Below are positions 11,829 to 22,899 of a DNA stretch of 64,000 bases, in pieces (position 1 is the stretch's first letter; each line of letters starts with the position of its first letter). The stretch spans positions 3,826,774 through 3,890,773 of the forward strand of contig JABBOT010000029.1 in assembly GCA_016165875.1 (NCBI GenBank), given 5' to 3'. The DNA is from Acanthopleura granulata. Its lineage: Eukaryota; Mollusca; Polyplacophora; Chitonida; Chitonidae. The position numbers were made by a program, and so were the translations under genes. The notes below the pieces were generated by a model that was given only the letters and a program-made list of their open reading frames with translations, was not told the DNA's origin and ran no database searches.

Positions 11829-12062
11829 ATGCCAAGTTATGGTTTAGTATATTTTCACAGTGTACGGTATTCTTTATTTGAAGAAATCAAGATGAAGGTC
11901 TATATTTACTACATGTATTACATACAGAAACCTTTCAGGATGAGTGTGTTGATGTTATTTTATCCGGGTGTGGTTGGGCCTGACTGGACGAAAAACCCGG
12001 ATGGGAAGAAAAACTGGATGATGAAAAACCGCATGCATCGCAGTAAACTCAAGGGATTATGA
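11829..12062 (+). CDS. Candidate small open frame, 77 aa (copy A); unrecognised
   Basis: Starts MPSYGLVYFHSVRYSLF just after a good acceptor-like sequence (pyrimidine tract ending CTCTCTCAG at 11823). It ends with a basic, Asn/Lys/Met-rich tail and stop. The frame is also open in copy B, where the single indel is one codon. But about 20 substitutions separate the two, most at first and second codon positions, so there is no sign of protein conservation. It could be a terminal exon of an unknown gene, a remnant, or chance. I recognise no family. Confidence 0.2.
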   Translation: MPSYGLVYFHSVRYSLFEEIKMKVYIYYMYYIQKPFRMSVLMLFYPGVVGPDWTKNPDGKKNWMMKNRMHRSKLKGL

Positions 12063-12164
12063 AAGAAAAGATTCTTAGCTATAGATACATACTAAATTTG
12101 TGTTCATGAACGTTGGATTTAGTGTGTTTATCTTGACCGGACGGGAGTTCGTCGAAGGTACATG

Positions 12165-12806
12165 TAGCTCGAAGTATAACCCCTGTTTTCAGTCTCTCTT
12201 TCATGAATTGGACTGAGGGGATATCATAGCCACAGAGGAAAGCAATGTTAGAGCTTATGCGCTTTCATGTGAAGTCTGATAAGTAGTTCTTGAATGTCGA
12301 TTGCAGTCCAAAGCAGCTGTCTACTGTGTGTCTTACCTTTCAGCTCGGCCGCAAAATCAACATCCCAAGAATATTCTACTCAGTAATTATACGCCAGGCC
12401 AAAGTTCGTGAAACTGTCACCGCTTGCGAGGCGGCTATCTTGCGTCAACCACTGTTATGGATGTTGAGCGCTTGTTTCTGTAACGGTGCATGTGCATTAA
12501 ACCCTAAAAAAGCACATCATCGCCGATTAGTTGTAAAATACATGTACTGGGCCCTTTTGTGAACTTTGAGCTGATGTGGCATTACAGAGTGAAATATACA
12601 TGGGATGTTGTGTTTGCGGCCGACCTGAGAGGTAAGAGACACAGTTGACACCTGTTTTGGGCTGCAATCGTCACTCAGAAAGGGCTTAATCTGACTTGGG
12701 GTGAAAGTGTGTAAGCCCTAGCATTGCCTCCCTGTGTGGCTATGAAATCCCGTCAGTCCAGTATATAAAAGAGGGCTTGAAATCGCGACCTGGCGCTTCT
12801 CGAAGC
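12165..12806. repeat. Long imperfect inverted repeat (hairpin), copy A
   Basis: Arms of ~250 bp (about 12165-12415 and 12560-12806) around a ~140-bp loop. Matching blocks include 'gattgcag', 'tcttacctttcag' and 'ccgcaaa' against their reverse complements near 12600-12670. Arm identity by eye is ~75-85 percent. Similar peptides read from opposite strands of the two arms are a by-product. Could be a foldback transposon remnant or a hairpin-RNA source. Confidence 0.75.
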
Positions 12807-13837
12807 GATGAGTGCCGTCGATGGAATAACCAATCCATGTCCTAACTGCACAGCAGCTTGTTAAATTTCTTCTCTTTTCTCTGATGATCACAGCAGACTT
12901 CTTTATTTCAAAATTTAGAAACAAAATAGCATTTGTTTTGATAAGTACATGGGTTGGTACCAGTTGATGTTGAATTTATTTCATTAATATTGATGTTAAT
13001 AAAATAATATTTTTTGACAGCTAATTTAATAATTTCAGTTTTTGTAATTAATGTATAAAGTATACATGTATTTCATTTTTACCAGCTAGTGTATTGGTAA
13101 ATATAAAAAAAATATTTACACTGAAAAAAATTTGGAGACGTGTAAATGATAAATTGAAAGTTGCCATTACTTCTAGAAACGAGAATCCAATGAGATATAT
13201 GAGAGATATATATGCATCTAACATTATTATTTAAAAATTAAGAGTTTGGACCATTTTTTTTTATTCCTTCATGGTAATATTCTGCTGTGTGAATTTGTGA
13301 ATATTAAGTGAAACTTGGTATATGTTATGGAAAACAAAACTAAATCTGCTTTAAATGTGTTGCAAAAAGCTCATAATAGCTTACAAAGTTTTGGTATGTT
13401 TATTCATGTTTGGTTGAATGTATGCATTGACACATTGGAATTAGTTTTGCTTCGGTCATTTTTGAAAAATTTCTCAGGTAGAAAATCAAAAGAAAAATTC
13501 CTATTTATATGTTGTTAAAAAGTAATAGAAAGTATTGCATACCTGACAGTGCTGAACATTATCTGAGCACTCCTCTATACACCATATATACATATAGAGG
13601 AGTTTATTGTATGGGTGTATCAGTATCAACCCTGTGTAGATTTTAACAATTATTTCATCCAAACAAAATCATATGGAGTTGTAAAAGGGATGTGGCGGTT
13701 TTCCATTTTTTTTAATTGTACCTTTTTTTAAAATTTTTGTTAGGTAAGTGCAAAAACATTTGTGAAGAAGAGAGTTTTTTGAGTTTTCCATTTTTTTCCC
13801 AAGCAGATGAAGAAAAAAAATAATCCCAGTATAAGAT

Positions 13838-13960
13838 CGTGGGCCCCGAGATAATCAGTCAATCGGATTACGGCTACCTGCGGACAGATGATTGGTTATC
13901 TTGGGGCCCACAATGTTATGTCGCGGCCCAATATAATCAGCCAGCCATAGTGCCACCAAC
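13838..13960. repeat. Foldback with GGGCCC/GATAATCAG arms (copy A)
   Basis: 'gtgggccccgagataatcag' faces 'ggttatcttggggcccac', and a third related word, 'ggcccaatataatcagcca', follows. Looks like a small palindromic element. A related 'ggctcattatctcagggca' occurs at 14003. Confidence 0.5.
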
Positions 13961-14394
13961 TTGAGCTTTTCAACAAAAGCGCGAAGCAAAACCTAATCCA
14001 ATTGGCTCATTATCTCAGGGCACGAGATCCTTTTCAGAGATTTTTTTTTCTTCTGCTTAAAACAAAAAGAAAAAAAGGAAAACTCCAACACAATGTCTTA
14101 TTATGTAATTTTTTTTTGCACCTGCTTAAGAAAAAGAAAAATTCACAACAACCCCACCCCCCCCCCCCCAAAAAAAAACACCAAAGAAATTATTAAACTG
14201 CCATGTCCCTTTTACGGCTCCGTAAAATCCGCTTATTATCATATGATATTTTATCATTTATTCATCTGATCCTTGAATATACACATGCATGGTGTTTTGC
14301 ATTTGTTCATTTCTTGCTTATGTTTTTATTTTACTTGTTCTGCAACAAATTTAGCATCGCTGTGACAGGTATTCAAGGAAACGTATAAAATGAA

Positions 14395-14592
14395 TGGACT
14401 TTATGTATTTATTTGATTAGTATTTTATACCATTTCAAGAATATTTCACTTATGCGACAGCGGCCAGCATTATGCTGGGAGAAAACTAAGCAGAGCCCAG
14501 TGGAAGTCACACATGTGACCGTTGAGGAAGTCAGCATGAGCTGGGGCTGATCTCAACGACACCATAGGTGAGAGGCCACAGAGGCCCATATA
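14395..14592 (-). mobile_element. SINE, main family (copy A)
   Basis: Reversed SINE from an A/T tail ('tatttatttgattag') through 'gaatatttcacttatgcgac' and 'gcagagcccagtggaa' to a head-like end 'gagaggccacagaggccc'. Lies ~170 bp upstream of the proposed start codon of the PPxY gene. Confidence 0.75.
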
Positions 14593-14761
14593 CACTGTAC
14601 ATGTTTGTTATAGAGGTCAGTACATGTATCCTAAAGCAGCAGACATGAAGAAGTTAGATTCTAGCAACATCGTTACATTGTTGTCCTCTTCATTTTTAAA
14701 GAAACTTGTGAATAGAAGAAAAGAAGAAGATTTTCAGTTGTGTGAAGAACAGCTGTAAATC

Positions 14762-16850
14762 ATGGAATACTATTACATGTGAGTATACAGAATATATTAC
14801 TTGTTAATGGAGCTTTAAGTGCTCATACAATGCTATGTGCTACAGTACAGTTAACATTGCAAGGCTTTCCACCAGCCTTTAATGTATGACAGACTGTGAT
14901 GTGTTCTATTTGACATATTTCTGACCAGCTCACAAGCATCACTGCATGTATGTGGAGTTTTGTAGATTATACATACATGGAGTATTTTAAAGAAGAAGGG
15001 AAAAGTGCTTAAAATTTTTAAAAAAATTTTAACTGAGGCTTGTTTTTTTTTTGTTTTGTTTTTCTTTTGCCCATGTACAGTACAACAAGAAAGTCAGCAC
15101 CATGAACACGGGATGGGTTCCACACAGATGTTACACACGTGTGGAATGCATTACGTAAGTCTGCCTGCTTGAGCGTAATATGCTGTGTTTCAGAGTAAAC
15201 CACACGCATGTCACACATGTGACAGGCGTGTGGTATGGTGCTGACTTTTTTGTTGTACTGTATTTGGTGGTGGCCTGCAAAACTGGTGACTGTGCCCTGG
15301 TTTAAATGTATGTTCTCACTAAGCTACAGCTGTAATACTGCCAAAGTTGCATGAAACCCTAACCATTCCTTCCTTCACACCTGGCCTTTTCTTATGTGTC
15401 TGCCTTGATATTGCTGACAGAATCATTATCGTGCTGGTTGTGAAGGTGATTTTCTGGACCTGTGTTTTTCACTTCGTAAGGAAAGCTCGCACAGCCCGAG
15501 GGAGTCAGGGTGGCACACCATCATCCCCAGCCCCTCACAATGTAAGTATAGCCACTACACCCATCTGGATGTCACACCATAATAGCCTGCACCTCACATT
15601 ACTTGGATGTCAGTTCAACATTTTCAGTATGTCACATTATGTGGGTATCACATAAAACATTGCATGTCTCTGATATTGTCTGGATGTCACACCAACATAG
15701 TCATCACCGAATAGCGCCTGGATGTCATACCAACATTGCCATCACCTCACATTGCCTGGATATTACATAAAACATTGTCTTCACTTCACATTGCCTGGAT
15801 ATCACTCCAACATTTCCTTCACCTAACTGTGCCTGGATGTCATACCGACATTGCCTACACCTCACAGTGCCTGGACATCACACCAGCATTGCCTTTACTT
15901 CAGATCTCCTAACTGTGCCTGGATGTCATACCGACATGGCCTACACCTCACAGTGCCTGGATATCACACCAGCATTGCCTTCACTTCAGATATAAAGGAT
16001 GTCACACCAACATTGTCTGCATCTTGCACCATATCAACAGCCTACTCAGTCACTGCCATGTTGCCGTCACTCCAAATTGTCTGGATGTCACACCGACATT
16101 GCCTGGTAATCACACAAACAATGTCAGCTACTCACATTGCTTGGATGTCACACCAACATTGTTATAACAGACTGCACAGTCACTCCCACATTGCCTGCGC
16201 CTAACAGTGCCAGGATGTCACACCAAGATTCAGTTGATGTCACACAGTCACACCTGCCACTCTATGTATGTTTAGTAACATTCTGCAGTTAATCAATATT
16301 GGTGTCTAGAATATGGTATTCTCATGCATAGAACAAAATAATCTGGCTTTGTTCCTTGTCAGTATTGTATTTAAATTTAAATATCTTTCGTATAGAAAAC
16401 TGGCTGTTTACGGGCATGTATATTTGATGGCGTATCTTGCCATACTGAAGAATGTTTCATTGGTACATTGATGAGTTTTGAGTATGGGCAGACTGGCAGA
16501 GATCTGTCACTCATGTGTATGTAGTAAGAAGAGAGCATTGAAGTGCTGAGCCAGGGATTAGCCCCAGTTTCAGTGTCAGCCAGTGTAAGGATGGTTGACT
16601 CCAGTAAGTTTAGCAAGACGACATTGTTTGACAGTTGATTTGCTCTTCTTTGCCACAGGACCGTTCAGTCATTGTTAACTATGAGGAGCCTCCGGCCACT
16701 TCCACTGCTCCGCCGTGTTACCGTCAGGCGATGAGGTCTACCCCGTCCTACAGCCAGGACAATAGGACACCAACCCCCCCTCATTTCACACCTGAGCCCT
16801 CAAAGGCGCGATCTCCAGCTCAACTCACAAACGCACAGGCTACGGCTTAA
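14762..16850 (+). CDS. Small single-pass membrane protein with degenerate PPxY tail, 109 aa (copy A)
   Basis: Exons 14762-14778, 15421-15541 and 16659-16850, all phases matching (2, then 0). The start ATG has A at -3 and G at +4; an in-frame stop lies two codons upstream. The first exon codes only MEYYY plus two bases of an Ile codon, with donor ACAT|GTGAGT. Exon 2 gives the membrane helix (IIIIVLVVKVIFWTCVFHFV) followed by basic RKARTAR, so an N-out/C-in anchor is inferred. Exon 3 gives a proline-rich cytosolic tail with PPCY and TPSY. PPxY motifs bind WW domains, for example of Nedd4-type ubiquitin ligases. Compared with copy B, 16 residues are lost from exon 3 and 12 from exon 2, always in frame, and only one full PPxY core remains. 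Protein family not recognised. Confidence 0.68.
15078..15260. mobile_element. Tc1/mariner-type MITE, 183 bp (copy A)
   Basis: Terminal inverted repeats of ~26 bp (outer ends CAGTACAACA... and ...TGTTGTACTG), flanked by TA on both sides (15076-15077, 15261-15262), as expected for Tc1/mariner target duplication. The interior is also palindromic ('cacacgtgtggaatgcatta'). No transposase. In intron 1 of the PPxY gene, 160 bp before exon 2. Confidence 0.85.
15555..16260. repeat. Intronic ~38-bp degenerate minisatellite (copy A)
   Basis: About 18 units resembling 'tgcctggatgtcacaccaac' followed by 'attgccttcacctcaca', starting right after the exon 2 donor of the PPxY gene. Unit length varies. Open frames across it are periodic and not genes. 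Confidence 0.85.
16415..16605 (-). mobile_element. Old SINE fragment (copy A)
   Basis: 'ttgccatactgaagaatgtt' and later 'gggcagactggcagag' resemble the reversed main SINE body, strongly decayed. Just upstream of PPxY exon 3. Confidence 0.4.
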
Positions 16851-17379
16851 AGGGAGGCGTGTGCAGAATCAGGGCTGATTGGTTGACTGTGGAAATGCGA
16901 TTATCTGGGTTAAAACTTCCTGGGATATCAGCCATGAATAAGTCCTCTGTACCTAAAATTCAGCTTAGTTGACACATATCGTAGGCTTGCCTGGTGCTAT
17001 TTAGAAATCAGCCAATCAGCAATGATTTAGGTAACGTTTCAACAATGAGGGGCGAGATTTACTCTTCCTAATTTTATACATAGTTGAGGCCTTAGCAGCT
17101 TTTGTCATATAACATGAGCAGTCGTCGTTTGTTGACAATGGCTGTCACGTCACTCTACATGCCGCACACATTGAACATTTTGTATGTGTTTTGTTACTGG
17201 TGTACATATCCTTTTATATGCCCTTTTTGACACCTTTAACACATTTCTTCCTTAACAGACCGAGTGATCAGATTTACCTGTGTTCGTTTTGATTCCTAGG
17301 TTTACCTTGAATGACCTACAAGCTGATGCATATGTACACCTCTCACTCATTACAAAATGTCATTCAACAAAACGTGTCC

Positions 17380-17785
17380 AGGGTTGATCATTGGATTTTC
17401 ACTTCTTGACTACAAAGCCCAAGAGGCAACCATTTAAAAATATCTCATGTGTAACCACAACTTGCCCTGAAGTAATTCAGCATGCCCTGGACCAAGCAAT
17501 CATGTCTTATTTTCAACTCCTGCCTCGCCTGAAATATGTGCTCAAAATATCTCACCCCATTTGTTCTTTCCTGTGTTTTTGTGCATACGTTTGAAATATT
17601 TTTAATTGAGAAGAAAACCTTGAGATCTCGATCATCAGTAGCGACTGACCAGGTGGGCAGACTGACTCCTGATAACAGCAGGGTTGTAATGGGGAAGTGC
17701 ACATTCGCTGCTTGTCATTGGTTTCTTGCTCAGTCATGCCTGTTCATGTGGTATGTTGTTCTTTGTCATAGTTAGATAAGCAAGT
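17380..17785. other. Low-divergence block downstream of the PPxY gene (copy A)
   Basis: About 400 bp with only around six substitutions and no indel against 27990-28390, whereas flanks carry many of both. An open frame of 79 codons here is intact in both copies, but the coding-position changes are all replacements, so conservation is not protein-driven. Probably 3' UTR, or a gene-conversion tract. Confidence 0.5.
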
Positions 17786-18621
17786 ATATATTTTTTTGTA
17801 TCCCTAAATATGTGCCTCTTCCATGTTCTTGAGTGGTATTTTTAAATGTGTCTCGTGAAATGTTTTCCTTATAATTTTGGTTTTGCTTGTGCTACAAGGG
17901 TCATAGCAGCTTTTTTATCATGTTATGCTAATGAATCATAGCTGATCACATAGCAGTGCCTGCCCTTGACATTTGTTCTTCCTACTACGAAAGTGCTTTT
18001 TTCATGGTAAGTATAAGGTAATGACTCATACAGCTGTTATCACTGCACTGTGATATATTGTACGTATTTGTATCCCATGCTGCATGGAACATTGGGTCAA
18101 ATAAGAAAACCAGCTTGATCCATGTGTAAGTTTTGCATGTTCAGCATAGAGTGTATATTCTTCAAAGTTGTTGGCTGAAATGTGATTGTGAGTGATGTTA
18201 GTACTGGGTTTTCTAGATTGTCCACTGTGTGAGTTCATATTGTTCAGTGCTAATAGTCACTGGAGTTCAGTGTAGGGTTTTTTATGTCAAAATTATGTTT
18301 AAAGAGCAGCTTAGGATTTACTTTAATATTTTATGTAGTTCATTGTTTGTGAATCTTGTGGGCGTTAATTTCATGTTTTGAGAGGGGTTTGGGACGGGGG
18401 ATGTCTCAAATTTGACATCCTAGTAACATGTAATGTTCATTGAGAGTTTGTTTATTTCTGGAATCTTTTGAACAAGAACACTGTCAGCGATTTTGATAAT
18501 TATTTTTTTAAGTGGAAAAAAGGTAAAAAACGAGGTAAGCCTCATCAGACTATATGCAAAACATACTGCTGATTTTAGTTGGAACTATACATCCATACTA
18601 TAATTCCATTCCTAAAAGTCT

Positions 18622-18627
18622 AATAAA
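18622..18627 (+). terminator. Possible poly-A signal, PPxY gene copy A
   Basis: AATAAA, conserved at 29230-29235 in copy B. A further AATAAA at 19102-19107 is conserved at 29669-29674. Which, if either, is used is unknown; the 3' UTR would be 1.8-2.3 kb. Confidence 0.3.
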
Positions 18628-19189
18628 AATAGTGAAAGAACTGTGGTGATTCTTACTTGAGCTGTCTTTTATCAGTTGGCTTCTTCCTTTGTACCTTTTT
18701 TCTGTTTTAGTGAGAGTACTGGTGTGGTACTATTTAGAAATGGTTCAGTGCCCAAACACCTTGGTTTGATTGTCCCATTGCTATCTGTAAGCCTATATAG
18801 TGAACACTTTTCATGGAGCAGAGATATATATCAAGTGATTTTATAATCTGGAGTGATTGTGTCCCTAGTGAATAACCCCAAGGATCTTGATTTCAAGCAG
18901 TGTGTACTCACGATGTGGAGAACACGGACGGAGAACGCAGCACACAACATTGTCCAAATCACACACTTAGATATGTATATTTTTATAAAGTTTTATATTA
19001 CTTGTTAGAAAAATACATATGTTTATTTTTATAAAGTTTTATATTACTTGTTAGAGAAATGCTTTGCCTTTGGTGCATGTAAAGAAAACGAAATCCATGA
19101 AAATAAAGTAACAGTTTTGTTATAAGAATTGTTCAGCGTTTACACGTCAATATCATAGAGGACTGTATTAACGTGTGCTATATGTAGAA

Positions 19190-19560
19190 AGTGTAATCTC
19201 TAATAACGATAATACTGTTACTTAAATTCACCTTCTAAATGACATCTACCAATCTGATATGTTCAGCTAAGAGAGCTGTGTTATTTCTGATCATCAGAGG
19301 GGTAATGCATGTTCCCTGTAGAGTCTACCGGTCAGTTACCTTGTATTTTTTGTAGAAGGCTGGTTGGTCGAGTGGTCTAGATGTTCGACATATATTGCTG
19401 GCGAATTGGTGCCTGATTCTGAGGTTGTTTGTTCGAAACCCAGTTAGGTCTAAGCCAGTTTTCAGCACCAGAACATGTGGTATATCTAGAAAGTGTAATA
19501 TCTAATAACGATAATACTGTTACTTAAATTCACTTTCTAAATGCCATCTACCAATCTCAT
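19190..19560 (+). mobile_element. tRNA-like element between direct repeats (orientation +)
   Basis: A tRNA-derived core ('ggttggtcgagtggtctaga' as A-box region, 'tgttcgaaaccca' as B box) lies between two ~70-bp direct repeats beginning 'agaaagtgtaat'. It sits in the same place as 29735-30105 but in the opposite orientation. The core is too divergent in the stems to be a working tRNA gene. Confidence 0.65.
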
Positions 19561-19629
19561 CATAGAGGACTGTCGGGTTCGGAAGACAGTCCTGAGCTTG
19601 TTCACTTACGAATGGATGCATTTCATGTA

Positions 19630-20075
19630 AGGGAACAGTAACGCAGTGCAGTGAGTAAGGTACCTGACTCCCAACCACAAAGCGCACGTGGCCCAGTGAG
19701 TAAGGTGCGTAACTCCAAACCACAAGGCGCACGTGCCCCAATGAGTAAGGTGCGTAACTCCAAACCACAAGGCGCACGTGGCCCAGTAAGTTGTGTGCCA
19801 CCATATCACAAGAAGCACATAGTGCAGGTTCAATTCCGGTGTTGAGCTTGTTGAGTGTTGATGGTTTGGACAGGGAGTATTACGTTTTTTGAAGACGATT
19901 CCACCTAATGAGACATACATTCCGAATGGAAAAGTTAGTCGGTAGCTTGCCTAAGGTTGGTCTCATATGATTGACGTTTCGGTTCTCTCACTCATAAAAC
20001 TGATCGCCTTCATCTACATGTTGGTGAAAAATTCCTGAGAGTGGCGTTAAAAAACAATGAAATAAATTCATGTTG
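19630..20075 (+). mobile_element. tRNA-derived SINE with internal 45-bp tandem repeat (copy A)
   Basis: The head carries 'gcagtgagtaaggt' and a B box 'ggttcaattcc' at ~19828. Between them a 45-bp unit is repeated three times (starts 19650, 19695, 19740) plus a partial. The 3' part ends 'cctgagagtggcgttaaaaa' with an A/T tail near 20065. Confidence 0.65.
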
Positions 20076-21419
20076 GGAAATTCCTTCATCTGTAAAATAT
20101 CCGCCATTGTGTGAAGGGAAACATTCTCGAGTGTGCACAGCGTTGAACAGTAATCAAATGAATAAAGATCAATCAAAAAATATATATCGTTCGGGAAACC
20201 AAAGACATAAAAAGAGAACTCTGGACTCTTCAAGAAGTTAATGAGAAATTTGAGAAAATGCCTTTAAATGAAGTGATCTGCATTATTTCTTTTACTCGAT
20301 ACTTCGACATACATTAGCCTAATGAATGAGACGTTGTATGCTACTGAGACAACGTCTAACAGAGGTCCATTTGCAAAACGAGGGGTATTTTCCTGTCCGT
20401 ATTAAGTCGCTGCCTAGCCTTTGAAATTTGTGTGTTCCTCGATCAACAATGATCAGCCGAAGGGATCGCATGTCGCAGAGGTTTTAAAACGCTTGTGTTA
20501 GGTCCACATCGGCTGTTATAGACCATTGCTTCGGTCAAAAATTCCAACAGTCCGCCATGTTTAGTCAGTCGTCAGGAGAACCCCTAATCTCCGAGATACG
20601 GAGTTTTTCGATGCAGGATTAACACTGTTATGTAGCGTAGCTCAAAAGCCGAAATCTCCCACAAAGCGGACAATTTACGATAATCAAAAATGTCTGGCGC
20701 TCGGCAAGTAGTTATTAACGGGGCCGCGAGTTATGTAATATCAGTGTGCTAATTATACCCATGCGTATTGGATAGTGTACGCGGCATGCTGGAAAGTCGT
20801 ACACATAGATTTTGAACCTCATATGACACAGCGTTGTGTTAAGACATAAGAAATGTCTTTACTGAACACGCGATAAGTCTACGACTAGACAGGCTCATAA
20901 GAATTTTATACCAAGAACGAGACATAAACAGATTTACTTCTAAATTTGTACTTCTAAGTTTTTTTGGAGATTAGGAAAGAGAATGACACAAACACTTAAA
21001 AGTACAGAAGCAACTTTGCAATGTGAACTATAACCGAGCTGACTTGGGCCAAATTATTTTCTCCCGACTTAGCAGGCAGTGAGGAACTATTATTTCAAAT
21101 ATCAGCATTGTTGATTTATCCGTGTTAGCAGAATAGGTTTTTATTCTCTTTTTTCCAATGACCCCCCCCCCCAAAAAAAAAGATAAGAATTGAAAAAAAA
21201 CTCTGTCTCTTCTCTGGTTCGTAGGATATAATATCACTTTTTTTCCTTGCATATATAAGCCTATACCTGATCTCATACGCCATCATATTAACCCACCATA
21301 CTTTGAATCCCATATATCTATTTACTCAAAAAGTATTTATTTCATTGATTTATATTCGGGGCTGGACGTCCTCAAAAGTGTCCACTTGATATGGTCATGA
21401 TTGTGGAAGAAGAAAATCA

Positions 21420-21785
21420 GAGCGAACTGCGTGAAATATAGACCTACGCATCGGCCTTTGTCAGAAATGGCGATAGAGCTAGGCTACATACAAGAAAAAT
21501 GCCTGCATGTACATGCATGCAATGTATATAGGCCTAGCATATTCATGCCCATGCGCACCCATACGTACAAGCCTTCAAACTGCCATGTTATGCATATGCA
21601 AAATCATGTGCCGGTATGCGGTGTATACATAATGTGTGATATAATGACGTATCTTAGGCCTGAATTAGAGTATCGTAATGAAAAGAGATGAACAAAATAT
21701 ATAAATGTTGAAAGCTGGTAGGGTTAAGATAAATGGCTTAAGTTTGATGTCCCTCTCACCAATGCGATCGCTGTGATTTCCAACC
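21420..21785. other. Segment present only in unit B
   Basis: Between flanks shared with unit A (11073 and 11078) lie ~330 bp with no counterpart there. It is rich in alternating 'tgcatg'/'catgca' words and has no gene or clear target-site duplication. Either an insertion in B or a deletion in A. Confidence 0.6.
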
Positions 21786-21965
21786 CAGCAGAAGCTGGCT
21801 TCGTCTCCAGTCGTACATGAAAGTCTGCCAGATATCTGCCAATGTTGGTGAGTTCCCCCGGGCTCTGCCATTTTTTCTACCTCTATATACTGGCCACCAT
21901 GGTATAAGTGAAATATTCTTGAGTGCGGCGTAAAACATCAATCAAATAAATAAATTAATTAATTT
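21782..21965 (+). mobile_element. SINE, main family (copy B)
   Basis: Counterpart of the element at 11085-11255, with the same body end and tail. Confidence 0.75.
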
Positions 21966-22570
21966 TGATGTCGTAGAAAAGATGAGGAGATATGCGTATA
22001 TGTTCAAATCAACATTTAAGAAAGGAAAATCTCCTGCGGCCATGTAGCCTATAAGCGTACTGGTTCATATATATCGATACGTGTACTAGGACATAATATC
22101 TCATAATAATGTCTTCTTACATGCATCTCTTATTAATAATTTGTAATTAGAAATCAACATCTATAGCACTGAATTTAGGGCTAAAAGTGGTAGGCCTACT
22201 ACACATCTCTTAGAAAATCATTCGCCCATATAGGCGACATGTATTGCTTATGTAATTGGCCATTCATCCGCATTTGGTACTTAGACCAGACCACGAACTT
22301 GACCACACAGTACGATACGCGTATGAGGACCGCTCCACCGAGGTCATGTAGCTTAACCTTCCTAACTGGTGTCCGAATTGTTCACAAAGGCATATGTAAA
22401 GGGTGCAGCCTGTGGATGAGTGGGAGACTTGAATGGGATCCAGTTTTGTGCGGTAGGGGGCGCTGCTGATCACAGGTGGGGCACATGCGGAAGTGGGTGA
22501 TGGTGTCGGAAAGGTATCGTTGGATAGGTAAATATCTGTGATCCATTCTCTCTTTTCTCTCTCAGATGTC

Positions 22571-22807
22571 ATGCCAAGTTATGGTTTAGTATATTTTCAC
22601 AGTGTACGGTATTCTTTATTTGAAGGAATCGAGATGAAGGTTTATTACTACTACATGTACTACATACAGAAACCTCTCAGGATGAGTGTGTTGATGTTGT
22701 TTCATACGAGTGTGGTTGAGCCTAATGATTGGATGAAAAACCCGGATAGGAAGAAAAACTGGTTGATGAAAAACCGCCTGCATCGCAGTGAACTCAAGGG
22801 ATTATGA
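22571..22807 (+). CDS. Candidate small open frame, 78 aa (copy B); unrecognised
   Basis: Counterpart of 11829-12062 with one extra codon (Asn-Asp-Trp in place of Asp-Trp). Same acceptor-like context upstream and same stop. Most differences from copy A change the residue. No domain recognised; coding status is open. Confidence 0.2.
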   Translation: MPSYGLVYFHSVRYSLFEGIEMKVYYYYMYYIQKPLRMSVLMLFHTSVVEPNDWMKNPDRKKNWLMKNRLHRSELKGL

Positions 22808-22899
22808 AAGAAGAGATACTTAGCTATCGATACATACTAAATTTGTGTTCATGAACATTGATTTTAGTGTGTTGACCGGACGGGAGTTCGTCGAAGCTA

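Larger units (their letters stand above)
10338..20715 (+). repeat. Segmental tandem duplication, copy A (~10.4 kb)
   Basis: Begins at 'cgagttatgtaatatcag' and runs collinear with 20727-31321 apart from indels and one inversion. It contains a complete PPxY membrane-protein gene, a MITE, SINEs, a long hairpin and an intronic minisatellite, all shared with copy B. Identity by eye is roughly 90-98 percent depending on segment. The junction with copy B lies inside the loop of a foldback element whose complete form survives only at the far end of copy B. Confidence 0.93.

Noticed and set aside
17536..17775. 79-codon open frame, intact in both units, as a gene
   Set aside because: All the coding changes between copies are replacements on both strands; conservation is better explained by a non-coding block.
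19360..19450. Functional tRNA gene
   Set aside because: A and B box words are present, but acceptor and anticodon stems do not pair and the element is flanked by repeats; it is a tRNA-derived element.
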